64,000 bases of DNA, from assembly GCA_000320545.1 (NCBI GenBank), contig ADNK01002519.1, positions 67,001 to 131,000 of the forward strand. Reading direction: 5' to 3'. The stretch is from Bigelowiella natans CCMP2755. Taxonomy: Eukaryota > Cercozoa > Chlorarachniophyceae. The notes under the pieces were generated by a model that saw only the letters and a list, made by a program, of their open reading frames with translations, was not told where the DNA came from and did no database searches. Below are positions 37,329 to 47,708 of this stretch, in pieces (within the stretch, counting starts at the first letter, position 1; every line of letters starts with the position of its first letter). Both the position numbers and the translations under genes were made by a program.

Positions 37329-38425
37329 ATAATGATAAAAGTTTGTTGAAAAATAGAAATCTGAAATCTGATAAACGGTACGTATACAAATATAACTCTG
37401 CCAATTTAGCAAAAATTAAGCCAAATGCTAATGTTCACAGCTAGACAACACGAAAAAAAATGCAGTGATACTTCAAAGCATTTGCGCAAAATTCGATTGG
37501 TCGGTTGCATGAATGCACACGAAGATGTTCGTTGGCGATGTGCAGGGGTCAATGTCTATTTGACGTATGACGAGCTAGCTAGATCTAGAGATGAACACGT
37601 GCTAGCTAGCTAGGGTGTGGCAGTCTAGCAGTATGCGTCCATTTAGCTATTCAGATTGTTCGTCCATTGGTGCTGCTATGAAAAACGAACGAACACGAAA
37701 GCAATGACTGACGTTGCGATCGTGCGCGGCGGCTCGCAACCACTGGGGAAAACTGTGTGCTTCTTGATCTGTGTTGACCACAGCACTCTTCGCACGAGGT
37801 CGCCATCAGATCAGACGGAAAAAGTTAGATAGTGATGAGTGACACTGTCGGTGTTGTCGGTGCAAGTGAATGCCGTTGGTCTAGTGCTGCAGCGGCGCGA
37901 CGGAGAAATCACACAACAGCATTTTAGAAATATGGACTATTTTGTAGCCAATACAAGGTATGCCCGCAGTGTGTAAATATTGCTGCTGCCAGCAATGGTC
38001 TCTTCTTGAATCGTTTTCACGCTTATTGTATGTTTGTCACAGCGTTCGTCAATGTTGATCATGGCTAGATGGATGTACACTGCATGCACTGTATACATCA
38101 TGCCATGCTAGCATGTACAAGACGACATGCATGTCTCAATGATTGGCATAATAAGTACAATCTAGACAATGCAAGACATAGCAGTGATTGTGGATGTATA
38201 TATCGTCATATAGAATGTATATAATATATAATGGCATGGACATTGCATTTCGATGTGTCTATAACATGCCATTGTGTCTATCTATGCTAGTATGATTAAC
38301 ACGCACAGTTGCATACGAAGTGTGTACTATGCTTCAGGTCTGCCATGAGAGTTCTGCCTTCTGATAATCGCAACCATGAATGTGCTCACATTTGCACCGC
38401 AGAGATGTATGTAGTGGTTACATGT
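37329..38425. other. Intergenic region, no supported gene
   Basis: Contains CTAG-rich stretches (37565-37630) and many TGTATA/CATGC words (38030-38320). Nothing coding is evident. Confidence 0.55.
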
Positions 38426-39418
38426 CTACATGTATATGATGTCTTCAAAAGTTAATTTACCCGAATTATTATTGGGCTGTGGATTGCCTACCGATTTTTG
38501 CTGTTCGACGGGTGCTTTTCCCTCATGTTTCTTTTTTCTTCTCCTTTTCTTCTTCTTCTGAGAGGTCTCGGTATGTTTTTCTTTTGCCAATCGAAGGGCA
38601 TTCTGTAGCCGTTCTATTTCCTTCTTGCACATTGCAAGCTCTTCAACCTTATTCTCAAGATTGTGAACGGCCATCTCCTTCTCCTTCGATTCTGCTTCGA
38701 GAGTGTTCTGTAGCTGTGTCGCCTCCTTCTTGCATTCTGTTAGCGACTTAGTCTCAAGATCTAATTTGTGAATAGCCTCATTTTTCGCTTTCGCTTCATT
38801 TTGGAGAGCGTTCTGCAGCCGTATGTTGTCGTTCTTCAGCCCAATTACTGATTTCAGAGCCTCCTCCTTCGCCTTCACTTCATTTTGTATGGCGTCCTGT
38901 AGCTTCGTCTTTTCATTCTTCAACTTAATCGCGGATGCCAGAGCCTCCTCTTTCGCATATACCTCAGCTTGCGAAGTGCTTTTAATCTGTGCCATTTCCT
39001 TCTTGCACATTGCAAGCTCTTCAACCTTACTCTCAAGATTGTGAACGGCCATCTCCTTCTCCTTCGATTCTGCTTCGAGAGTGTTCTGTAGCTGTGTCGC
39101 CTCCTTCTTGCATTCTGTTAGCGACTTAGTCTCAAGATCTAATTTGTGAATAGCCTCATTTTTCGCTTTCGCTTCATTTTGGAGAGCGTTCTGCAGCCGT
39201 ATGTTGTCGTTCTTCAGCCTAATTACGGACTTCAGAGCCTCCTCCTTCGCCTTCACTTCAATTTGTATGGCGTCCTGTAGCTTCGTCTTTTCATTCTTCA
39301 ACATGTTCGAAGTTGTGTATTTCGTGACCCTCTGGAAGAGCAGTGTGCTTAGCGCCCCCGCTGCAAGTCCTATTGCCCCAACAGTAACTACCTTCGCTTT
39401 GTTGTTGTTCGCAGACAT
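38426..39418 (-). CDS. Coiled-coil protein with N-terminal membrane segment and internal duplication
   Basis: Single-exon ORF of 330 aa from the ATG at 39418; the longer frame upstream has no ATG. Near the N terminus is a hydrophobic, Ala/Gly-rich stretch (VVTVGAIGLAAGALSTLLF), a likely membrane anchor. The rest is Glu/Lys/Ala/Leu coiled coil built from a 126-residue unit present twice (KLQDAIQ..EVKAKEEALKS to EELAMCKKE). It ends in a strongly basic patch (KKKKRRRKKK), which may bind nucleic acid, phosphoinositides or act as a localisation signal. The repeat unit begins KNEKTKLQDA. No family is recognised; coiled-coil sequence gives false similarity to many proteins. Confidence 0.72.
   Translation of the reverse strand: MSANNNKAKVVTVGAIGLAAGALSTLLFQRVTKYTTSNMLKNEKTKLQDAIQIEVKAKEEALKSVIRLKNDNIRLQNALQNEAKAKNEAIHKLDLETKSLTECKKEATQLQNTLEAESKEKEMAVHNLESKVEELAMCKKEMAQIKSTSQAEVYAKEEALASAIKLKNEKTKLQDAIQNEVKAKEEALKSVIGLKNDNIRLQNALQNEAKAKNEAIHKLDLETKSLTECKKEATQLQNTLEAESKEKEMAVHNLENKVEELAMCKKEIERLQNALRLAKEKHTETSQKKKKRRRKKKHEGKAPVEQQKSVGNPQPNNNSGKLTFEDIIYM
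38630..39303. repeat. 378-bp in-gene duplication
   Basis: Two nearly identical direct copies offset by 378 bp within the coiled-coil gene (compare the segments at 38873 and 39251). 378 bp is 126 codons, i.e. 18 heptads. Confidence 0.88.
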
Positions 39419-39507
39419 CGTGGCTTGCAGGAGAGAAATATGAGAAAGAAAGAAAATAATGCCGAAATATTTCACCGGGTAGTGACAAAAAATCGGGATT
39501 CATATAG

Positions 39508-39625
39508 AAATATCATCACCTAAGGATATTTCTGCTGTGCGACAAGAATTTCGGACATATTTTAGAAATATCTCTTGAGGTTATTTTTGCTGTGCGACAA
39601 TGTATTCAGACACATTTTTGCTGCT
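39508..39625. repeat. Two degenerate copies of a roughly 65-bp unit
   Basis: Each copy contains AT-rich sequence followed by GCTGTGCGACAA. They lie immediately upstream of the coiled-coil gene, in its likely promoter region. Confidence 0.55.
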
Positions 39626-39664
39626 TTTTGGCCTACTACTCAGATAAACCGAATCATGGATGCT

Positions 39665-39755
39665 CAGACGACGATGCGGATGATGATGATGATGATGAAG
39701 ATGATGACGAGGTGATGATAATGATGATGATTGTCATGATGATAACGATGATGAT
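39665..39755. repeat. (GAT)n microsatellite
   Basis: GAT/GAC trinucleotide run in the spacer between the coiled-coil gene and GnTI. Confidence 0.85.
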
Positions 39756-39882
39756 CAGGCGCTCACTCTATCATTAGCTACTGCTTTTTCACCCTTCTTC
39801 TCTGCTACTACTACTGCTACAATTACACAATGTTACATGGCTCCTTAGTATCTGCAAGCAGCGGTGAGAGACTACAACAAGT

Positions 39883-40008
39883 ATGGTGTGCTCGGAACGG
39901 AGGGCTCGTTCGGCCATTCTGGCCTCATTCGTGTGCTGGCAACTTCTTTTGTGGATTCCAGCGTATTACATGTTTGGCACTGGAGATGATTTGGTACCTA
40001 TACTTTCC

Positions 40009-40049
<41 letters not shown>

Positions 40050-40273
40050 AATGCCTAAACTGATATATTTCAAAGGTCGGTCCATCATCCTCGTCACACT
40101 ACGATGCTGAGGGAGATATGAAGCTAAAAGTATTAAGACCAATAAGTATCCCAGAATGTAATATGTGATGTGCAGCTGTGTTGACACCTCGGGTGATGTA
40201 ATATGTGATGTGCAGCTGTGTTGACACCTCGGGTGATGTAATATGTGATGTGCAGCTGTGTTGACACCTCGGG

Positions 40274-40328
<55 letters not shown>

Positions 40329-42531
40329 ATGTAACATTCTTTGTTTCGTCCCAATAGAGATTGGAAAAACAAATTTTCGAGGCCAAGACTCTCATAGAGT
40401 CTGCTACTCAAGTATTAAGGCAAAAGGGCATACTCAAGAAAGATATGGTACAGCATCTAAATGGTCAAATATGCAAAGAAGATTCGATTTACACCCGTCA
40501 TGGAGGCCCGACGGGGGACAGTACTGACTCCAATCAGGTAGTATACCACTACGCGTGACCCTTTCAATGATAACAACTAGAAAACGACGCGTGGATTCTT
40601 CAATATCGTTTTCTCCTTTTTGTCATATATATAGGCGTGTCTTCAAAAGTGCATAGCAAATCCTGAATGCGGATTTGCGGCTGCGTGGCCAGATAGAGGT
40701 TGCCGTCATTGGGCTGCTAAGTGTACGACAGAGCCGAGTACAAATAGCCCAGTTCTATATAAACGAAGGGAAGAGAATTTAGCAGATCTTCTTTCTAACG
40801 ACATCTCGAGAAAGGAGTCTTCCTATCCTCTCTCTCATCTACCAATGCCAGCAGTAGCAGGAGGAGGAAAAGCGCCAAGCCCTGACCCACCAGGACTACT
40901 GTTAAAGCCTGTTGATCCCTCTAAGAAAGGCCTCATTCCTATTGTCGTTATCTGCTTTAATCGTGCAAACTTTCTCCGTCGCACACTGACTTCTCTGAGC
41001 ACGAATATAGCGAAAATGAGTGGTGGGCGCGCTGATAATTTCCCCATATACATAAGTCGGCAAGGTGACCATCCTGGAGTAGGCCAGGTCATCAAATACT
41101 ACTACTTTTACACTGTTGTAGCTCTTCTGTTTTTCCTTCTTCATGTAGTTAATGTAAGGTGTAGTGCGGTAGGGTTGTTGTATATATATTATCTGGTACT
41201 AGTGCTAGCAGTTAGTCTTTTATTCCTTACACTTCTTCTTGTCGTCTGAAGGTAATTGAAGAGTTTGCATCCATGATTCATGGAATCAATCGGTATAACT
41301 TCATCGACAATGGAGCTCGTAAGAAGGGGTATAGCACAAAAAGATCATGATAGTATATCTTGAACAGCAAATGAGATGTGTGTTGTTGCTACTAACAGAT
41401 TTGAAGGCAGTCAATGGCTCTCATACTACAAGATCTCGCAGCACTATCAATCGGCTTTAAAATGGTTGTTTCAGACGCAAGGAATGCCTCGTGCCCTAGT
41501 ATTGGAAGATGATCTTGAGGTAGTATTGACAGAATGTCGCTGCAATACCTGTGGTGGTGGTGATAGATGGTGATGATGGGCCGGCAGTGATAATCATGGT
41601 GACATGGTTGTCAAATCCTTCTTTGTAGATGATTATTCTCTTGCTCATCTTTATACCTCTTCCATCTTTCAGATAGCCGTAGACTTCTTCGAGTATTTCT
41701 CTTCGTTAGCTCCAATCTACGATGAAGATCCTACAGTGTTTTGTGTATCTGCTTGGAACGATAATGGGATGACCAAGGTGATAGTTGGGAGAACTTCCAA
41801 ACAATATGAATTTCCAATTTTCCCTCCACCATGCACTTGATTTGTTTCGAAAAGATGAAAGAAATTTAGTAAGACCGATTGGAATTGCACAGAACTTCCG
41901 ACGTGAATACTCCACTGTAGTATAAGTAGGAGGAGGTTCAATGCCATCTTATATGATGGGCATTACTATTCTGTTTACGGTGATCATTGTTATCTTGATG
42001 ATTATGATGATGATTACTACTATAACTACTAATCAGGTTGTGAAAGACAATAGAAATATTCTAAGAACTGATGTGTTTCCTGGCCTTGGCTGGATGATTA
42101 ATCGAAGGTGTTGTGCATGTAGCCTATTCTCCAGTTGGAATGTGTTTCTGCACGGCAATAATGAAATAAAACACATTTGTTGACTTACGATTAGGATTTG
42201 GGATGAGCTGAGTGTAAAGTGGCCATTGGCGTTTTGGGACGACTGGATGAGAGAGAAAGAGCAGCCTAGAGGAAGATCCTGCATAATGCCAGAGGTAGGT
42301 TGCTAGTACAAATGGCACTAGTACTACTACTTGTAGTAATAGTAGTGGTTGTATGTGTCTTCTTTCATCTGAATTACTCCAACAAGAGGAACATCGTCAC
42401 GTCTTTATTTCTATCAAAGGGTATATAAAACACACGCACACACACGCACACACACACACAAACTACGAATCAAAGGTGAATCGAGTGTATACATTTGGAG
42501 ATCGAGGTAGTAAAAGGAACGTTTGTTTTGA

Positions 42532-42568
<37 letters not shown>

Positions 42569-42975
42569 CAATACATTTATATATGTATATAAACACATGC
42601 GCACTGATATGTGTTATGACTTGTTTTTGGTCCCTGAACTTTTTCTAATACACCTATCATTATAACAGGAAATTCCGTCGATAACACGTTCTGGAGATTA
42701 TATCTTGCCCCCATCCGGTTAAACGATGAAGAAGTAGACTTTGCCAATATTGACATCAGCTACATTAAAATGCCCAATTATCAACGTCACATTGCTGATC
42801 AAGTTCGTGCAGCAACAAAGGTAAGTTGTACAGGCTGCTTTATCCTCACCCTCTTCTGAGATAGATTTTCCTCTTCAGATTAGTGTCAATGAGATCCAAA
42901 GCAGCCAGGCAAGCGTTCGTGTTGTTACTTACTCAAATCAAATGGAGTTTCGATCTGCCGCGAACGTCCTGGGTT

Positions 42976-43027
<52 letters not shown>

Positions 43028-43165
43028 GAGTAGTATTTTGTAATTTGGATAACGATACGGTTCCGATGGTGTGTGTGAGAGGAATCAATGATCAAACACA
43101 AAGCACTTTAATTTAATCACTCGTCGCAATTATGAACGTACAGTGTAACATGAGGCACATAAACA

Positions 43166-43224
<59 letters not shown>

Positions 43225-43445
43225 TATATTTATGTACTTGTGTGTGTAAACTGCCATTCGAAACAGGTATTCAGCCGGATTTCAAGAATGGAAATCCAAG
43301 AGCTTCCTTTGGACATATTAACTTAGCGTACGCGAGTGGAAGAAAGACATTCATCGTAGATACGCAAGCATATTCCAAAATCCAGCGGCAAGAGGAAAAT
43401 TGGCCCTACCTATGGGCTGGATCAGATGTTGTGAGATCACAATGA
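39883..43445 (+). CDS. MGAT1: GnTI: alpha-1,3-mannosyl-glycoprotein 2-beta-N-acetylglucosaminyltransferase (GT13)
   Basis: Golgi enzyme adding GlcNAc from UDP-GlcNAc to the alpha-1,3 arm of Man5GlcNAc2, opening the complex/hybrid N-glycan pathway. Twelve exons join in phase to 551 aa: 39883..39993, 40358..40537, 40635..41087, 41252..41318, 41407..41519, 41673..41777, 42037..42107, 42195..42294, 42476..42506, 42669..42820, 42879..42972 and 43267..43445. Type II topology: a short basic N terminus, then a signal-anchor (AILASFVCWQLLLWIPAYYM). A predicted stem helix follows, then a Cys-rich PAN-like segment (ACLQKCIANPECGFAAAWPD). Catalytic domain: IPIVVICFNRANFLRRTLTS; EDDLEIAVDFFEYF (the DXD-type metal site); CVSAWNDNG; TDVFPGLGWMINR; FWDDWMRE; NRVYTFG. 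The 31-nt exon 9 was found by matching the family. Introns hold several microsatellites and a 3x40-bp repeat. Confidence 0.95.
40013..40048. repeat. (GA)n microsatellite in intron
   Basis: Pure GA run in the first GnTI intron. Confidence 0.9.
40158..40326. repeat. Three exact 40-bp tandem repeats followed by (TA)n, in intron
   Basis: The unit begins GTAATATGTGATGTGCAGCT and ends CACCTCGGGTGAT. It is present three times without visible differences (40158-40277), then a TA run to about 40326, all inside the first GnTI intron. Confidence 0.9.
42430..42568. repeat. (CA)n microsatellites flanking GnTI exon 9
   Basis: CA-rich runs at about 42431-42461 and 42534-42568 sit either side of the 31-nt exon at 42476-42506. 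Confidence 0.9.
42976..43221. repeat. (AGT)n, (CA)n and (TA)n microsatellites in the last GnTI intron
   Basis: AGT/GGT run at about 42976-43030 starting 4 bp after the donor, then (CA)n(TA)n at about 43166-43221. Confidence 0.9.
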
Positions 43446-44134
43446 TAATTATCAATTGAGTCCTATGCTTCTAGAGTTGGGTGTGCTCCTCAATTAGAAT
43501 ACAATCATTTTCAACCTTTCCAGCTGTTGGTTTCTTGGTGGAAGAAAATTTAGAAATATTGGGTTCAAAACACAGAACATTAGACTGCGGATTTACTGCG
43601 CGCATTTATTGCATGTGCTAGCTACGCTGCGATTCGAGAGGTACATCATGTTCATCGCGTGTGCGATAAATATGTAATTTCGTAGTATTATTCACTCATT
43701 CAGAGAGCAAAGTATACGTAGCATGCGTACATGAGTTGCACCTAAACAAATTCAGAACTGGCGCGTAAAGCAAATTGTTTTTGCTAGCTAGCCAAGGCGT
43801 GTGCTTGGGAGCAGTGTCATGTAACATCCCATGTATTGCCAAGATTGTGGGACACGTGTATTCTGTCTCAATGCACTATATCTAATTACGAAGATCGTCG
43901 CTACAGCATGTATCCTATTGAGGCCAAAAGCTTTTGAAAAACAAAACTGACATATAGTGCTTGCTGCGCGGAAATCACAGGCTACGCACGCGCTGCGAAT
44001 CATCATCGTGTTGACAGACTAACAGTCACAGCTCATATATATATAAATATGACAATTGGTAAATATATTATATGTGGCATAAAAGAAGAAATTTTGTAAA
44101 AGGAACTGCTGACTAACAGCTAGCGTTTAGCATG
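43446..44134. other. Spacer between convergent genes
   Basis: 3' flanks of GnTI and of the aminoacyl-tRNA-protein transferase gene. Nothing coding is supported. Confidence 0.55.
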
Positions 44135-45547
44135 TCACTGCGTGCAATTGCTTGATATACGAGCTTGTCTCAAAAGGTCTTTCAGCTGATGTTCATTCAA
44201 TATCTTGCCATGTAATTTATTGAGGTCCTGAGTAGTGGTTTCAGAACGTCCTTTTCGCCAAAGATCCACGAACTCTCTCCTAGTCGCCCTTCTGAACCCA
44301 AATTTTGTCTGGAAATAGCTCGCAGTACTGCCTACATCGAACAATTTAATCCCCATTTGTGAAAGCCACAGCAGTGAAGCTTGGATTTGAACGCAATCAC
44401 ATCTACGATATAATTGGGTGTCGGCAAATCCAGAGAGACTGGTATAGCATGTGCCAACAACAAATCCCACCTCAGCTGCAGCTAGGACCTTTTTTTGCGA
44501 TAAGACATTATTCTCCCCTCCAGGGCTCTTTTTTGCCATGACGTGCTTATGATCCCACAGCTCAAACGTGCACATTCGAATCTCGGCACCAGATTGAGTT
44601 GTCCCATGTAAGGATTTTGTATCGTCGGTGTTGGCTCCAACTCTAGGAAGGGATAAAAAGAGGTCTCGAATCCGACGAAAACCAAGCCAATTCACACCCT
44701 TCCTCTTTACAATCTCTTCTAGTACACGTTCGAAACACGTTGAGTAAGTCAGAGTGAAGCTATGTTTGTTCACCGTTCGGATAGTTTTCTTCCCTATTCG
44801 CATCTTCTTGATGTCTGACAGTATCAAGCGTCCACCAGGATCTCCCAACCAACCTTCTGGTGTCATTTTACCAGTGGCTTCTCTGCGTGTACCACAGAGC
44901 TCAAGGTTGAGAACACAGCGCTCCTTCAGAATCCTATTCGGCATGTCGATGTCTGTTGCATAAGGAAAGAACCCCGCAAAGACTGCTCGTCCTAGAAACG
45001 ATGGTCTCCAGTCTAGAGTGTAAAAACGGAGCAAAGACGAGGTCGGACGTTCGTCGCGTTTGTCCACCTTCCGTGCCAATATGGTGTGTTTCCAACGGGA
45101 TCGTCTCCCTCGATTCCAACGCGGGGAGATCATTAAATTCACTAGATCATCCCATTGCGCTGGTGTGTAATCTCCGGAAGCTAGGCAGGCTCGGTGGCCA
45201 TGCATCGTGTCCAGTTCTGGATTGTGCATCCTTAGATTGGCGAGGGAGTACCAGTCATCATGCTGTTGAGGAGAAGTGCGGGCCTTTTTCAGCCTCTTTG
45301 CCTCCTCGCTGATGATTCCAAGCTTGCTGCTACCAAAATTTCTTCTCTTTCTCCTGGAGGGCTGAGCTATGTTCTTATCCCCTGTTTCTCTTTCGTCCAT
45401 TCTTGATGAGGAGCTGATGAGATGGTGGAATGTGGGAAATCCACCAGTCTTTCTCTTCTGTTGCGAGCCGAACAAATTCTTTCTTTTCATACCTGCGACA
45501 ACCCTATGATTAAGATGCTGCGACAAAGGAATCGACATGTCGCACAT
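44135..45547 (-). CDS. Leucyl/phenylalanyl-tRNA-protein transferase-like protein
   Basis: Aat-type enzymes transfer Leu or Phe from charged tRNA to the N terminus of proteins, creating N-degrons. Single exon, 470 aa from the ATG at 45547. The N-terminal 110 residues are basic and Ser-rich, without a clear signal peptide. The Aat core then runs in order: FLGRAVFAGFFPYATDID; GRLILSDIKKMRIGKKTIRT (the bacterial HxSRSLR-like region); FTLTYSTCFERVLEEIVKRK (FxVTxDxAFxxVI region); RMCTFELWDHKH; AEVGFVVGTCYTSLSGFADT; a helix (IQASLLWLSQMGIKLFDVG); and YFQTKFGFRRATRREFVDLW (the conserved end with PRxEF-like motif). This is the eukaryotic, algal-type branch of the family; its true substrate is unproven. 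It is divergent from ALG10 with a 218-bp shared upstream region. Confidence 0.83.
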   Translation of the reverse strand: MCDMSIPLSQHLNHRVVAGMKRKNLFGSQQKRKTGGFPTFHHLISSSSRMDERETGDKNIAQPSRRKRRNFGSSKLGIISEEAKRLKKARTSPQQHDDWYSLANLRMHNPELDTMHGHRACLASGDYTPAQWDDLVNLMISPRWNRGRRSRWKHTILARKVDKRDERPTSSLLRFYTLDWRPSFLGRAVFAGFFPYATDIDMPNRILKERCVLNLELCGTRREATGKMTPEGWLGDPGGRLILSDIKKMRIGKKTIRTVNKHSFTLTYSTCFERVLEEIVKRKGVNWLGFRRIRDLFLSLPRVGANTDDTKSLHGTTQSGAEIRMCTFELWDHKHVMAKKSPGGENNVLSQKKVLAAAEVGFVVGTCYTSLSGFADTQLYRRCDCVQIQASLLWLSQMGIKLFDVGSTASYFQTKFGFRRATRREFVDLWRKGRSETTTQDLNKLHGKILNEHQLKDLLRQARISSNCTQ

Positions 45548-45765
45548 TGCTATTATGACTGTATTCTCCTGCTTGAATTTCTCCTCTTTCCGCTCGCGGG
45601 AAACAATATCAAAAACAACATTTCCACTTCCATCAACGATGGACCACCCCCTCTCCCACGAGTGGATCTAGGGAAGAGAGACAAAGATAACTACTGCGAG
45701 GGACGCAAACAAAAATTGCTATAAAACGATACCTAATTGTGGAGAATTGTTACTGCTAACCAAGT
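45548..45765. promoter_or_regulatory. Putative bidirectional promoter region
   Basis: 218 bp between the divergent start codons of the transferase-like gene and ALG10. No canonical TATA box could be assigned with confidence. The call rests on the geometry only. Confidence 0.4.
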
Positions 45766-47268
45766 ATGGCACAGCAACTTCTCCGCCGTGTAGCATTTGC
45801 AATGCCTTTCACGGTACTACCTGTCGGTCTAGCTGTTGTGGCCACTGCCCAAGTGGTTTCCCATGTATCCCAACCATATATGGACGAAATCTTCCATGTG
45901 AAGCAAACGCAAGCGTATTGCGACGAACGGTTTCATGAATGGGACGAAAAGATCACCACGCCACCAGGCCTTTACATTGTGAATTACGTGTTGGCTAAAG
46001 CAATGAGCATTATCACACAGCAGCATCTTTCCTCTTCATCCCTCTTCTGCTCACTGCAGGCCCTCAGATGGATTAACATCATTCTATTCTTTGGTTGCGC
46101 AGTTGTTGTTCATACTCTCCTCCATCTACTGCATAAAAATCCAGACGGGAAGAAGGAGGAAAATATCAAAGAGGCATCGTGGCTCGCAAATCATAACTTA
46201 GAACTCTCCCTACATGCTTGCTCGTTGTTGCTATTTCCTCCATTTTTCTTCTTTGTAAGTTTATGCTATACGGATGTTGGAAGCACAGGGACGATACTGC
46301 TTGCATTTCTACTCAATAAAAAGGGTTATCGAGTTGGATCTGCTATTTTCAGTTTACTATCGCTTATCTTCAGGCAGACCAACATCGTTTGGGTTTGCTT
46401 CATTGCAGCTGAGCATCTTATATCGAGGTTTGAGACAGGGACACTTTCGTTGACACCGTCATCGCGGACCTCGGTGGAAGTTTGTCGGCCATCGTCGTTT
46501 CTTGCACTACCGAACTCACTGTTTCATTTCATAGCTGGGGTTCTAAGGAATCTTCCAATCCTGTTAGTCGATTTGTACCCACATGTTTTGTGCGTTTTTA
46601 GTTTTATCCTTGCGGTCTGGGTAAATGGTAGTGTTGCTCTGGGAGATAAAAGCCATCACGCTGTCGCATTACATGTTCCTCAATTCTTCTATTTCGCTTT
46701 TGTTGCATCTGGGTTTCAGTGCGTAGCTGCGGTTCAGTGGGTTTTGAATTCTGGGGTGCAACGTGTAAAATTGATTTACAGTTCAAGTTGGGCATCTTTA
46801 TCTGTTTTCCTTACGACGTCACTGACGGGCTTGGTCTTAGTGTTGGTGTGCATAAAGAAAATGACTTATGTGCATCCATTTCTCCTCGCTGATAATCGTC
46901 ACTACATGTTTTACATATGGCGTCGAATTCTTGATGGAAATGGAAAGTATCTTGCTGCACCTTTTTATGTTATCGCTATGGTCATAATACAGGGCCAACT
47001 ATCGAAATCCTCCCTTTACACGTCCCGTCTCCGACAATTTCTTCTCATTGGTGCTGTCTCCGTGGCTCTAATTCCCTCCCCTCTGCTTGAGTTTCGATAC
47101 TTCATAACACCGTTCTTTTTTGTTTCAATACACATTAAGCCGATGAGTGCTCCGCTTACAGCGATTCAAGTCGTGATTTCGATCTGTATCAACACTCTTG
47201 TTCTTGCTGTCTTCATAGCAAAACCATTCACGTGGAGTGATGGAACGATTGCGCGGTTTATGTGGTAA
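45766..47268 (+). CDS. ALG10: ALG10: dolichyl-P-Glc alpha-1,2-glucosyltransferase
   Basis: ER membrane enzyme adding the third and terminal glucose to the dolichol-linked oligosaccharide Glc2Man9GlcNAc2, the signal for efficient transfer by oligosaccharyltransferase. Intronless ORF of 500 aa, close to the family length. Hallmarks: PYMDEIFHVKQTQAYCDE near residues 38-55 (acidic luminal motif), WDEKITTPPGLYIVNY just after it, LIFRQTNIVWVCF mid-protein, HPFLLADNRHYMFYIWRRIL (DNRHY motif) and a C-terminal LLEFRYFITPFF. About 10-12 hydrophobic segments are visible. The ATG at 45766 gives the normal N-terminal membrane segment. Lack of introns contrasts with neighbouring GnTI. Confidence 0.95.
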   Translation: MAQQLLRRVAFAMPFTVLPVGLAVVATAQVVSHVSQPYMDEIFHVKQTQAYCDERFHEWDEKITTPPGLYIVNYVLAKAMSIITQQHLSSSSLFCSLQALRWINIILFFGCAVVVHTLLHLLHKNPDGKKEENIKEASWLANHNLELSLHACSLLLFPPFFFFVSLCYTDVGSTGTILLAFLLNKKGYRVGSAIFSLLSLIFRQTNIVWVCFIAAEHLISRFETGTLSLTPSSRTSVEVCRPSSFLALPNSLFHFIAGVLRNLPILLVDLYPHVLCVFSFILAVWVNGSVALGDKSHHAVALHVPQFFYFAFVASGFQCVAAVQWVLNSGVQRVKLIYSSSWASLSVFLTTSLTGLVLVLVCIKKMTYVHPFLLADNRHYMFYIWRRILDGNGKYLAAPFYVIAMVIIQGQLSKSSLYTSRLRQFLLIGAVSVALIPSPLLEFRYFITPFFFVSIHIKPMSAPLTAIQVVISICINTLVLAVFIAKPFTWSDGTIARFMW

Positions 47269-47669
47269 ATTAAATTGAAAATTTACATTATTATCTGCTC
47301 ACGTGAAATGAAACATAGCGGCATGTATGGATGTGAGTACGTATCAGTAGTGCGTTCTGCATTTGCGCAGCATGTGACTACGCACCTGCGTATTTTTCCT
47401 ACATATCTAAGTGCAATATATCCTTCGTTATCTAGTTATGCATGTGTGATATGAGATGGATGTAATGAATATGTGATATGTCATGTATGTGTGGCGGGTG
47501 GCGGGCAGACGCCCTATAGCTACTAGCTGCGCGCGCGCGCAAGGCTTCTGTTACCATTTAAATTACAGGTGCGAGCGTAATGCGATAATTACCGCGGACG
47601 ATATTTTACATAGACATATCTTATTCAACAAGTTATCAATGTACAATGCGCCATGCATCACTATATATA

Positions 47670-47708
<39 letters not shown>

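Noticed and set aside
39966-40411. Ile/Tyr-repeat proteins on the minus strand
   Set aside because: They are translations of the (TA)n and 40-bp repeats in the first GnTI intron.
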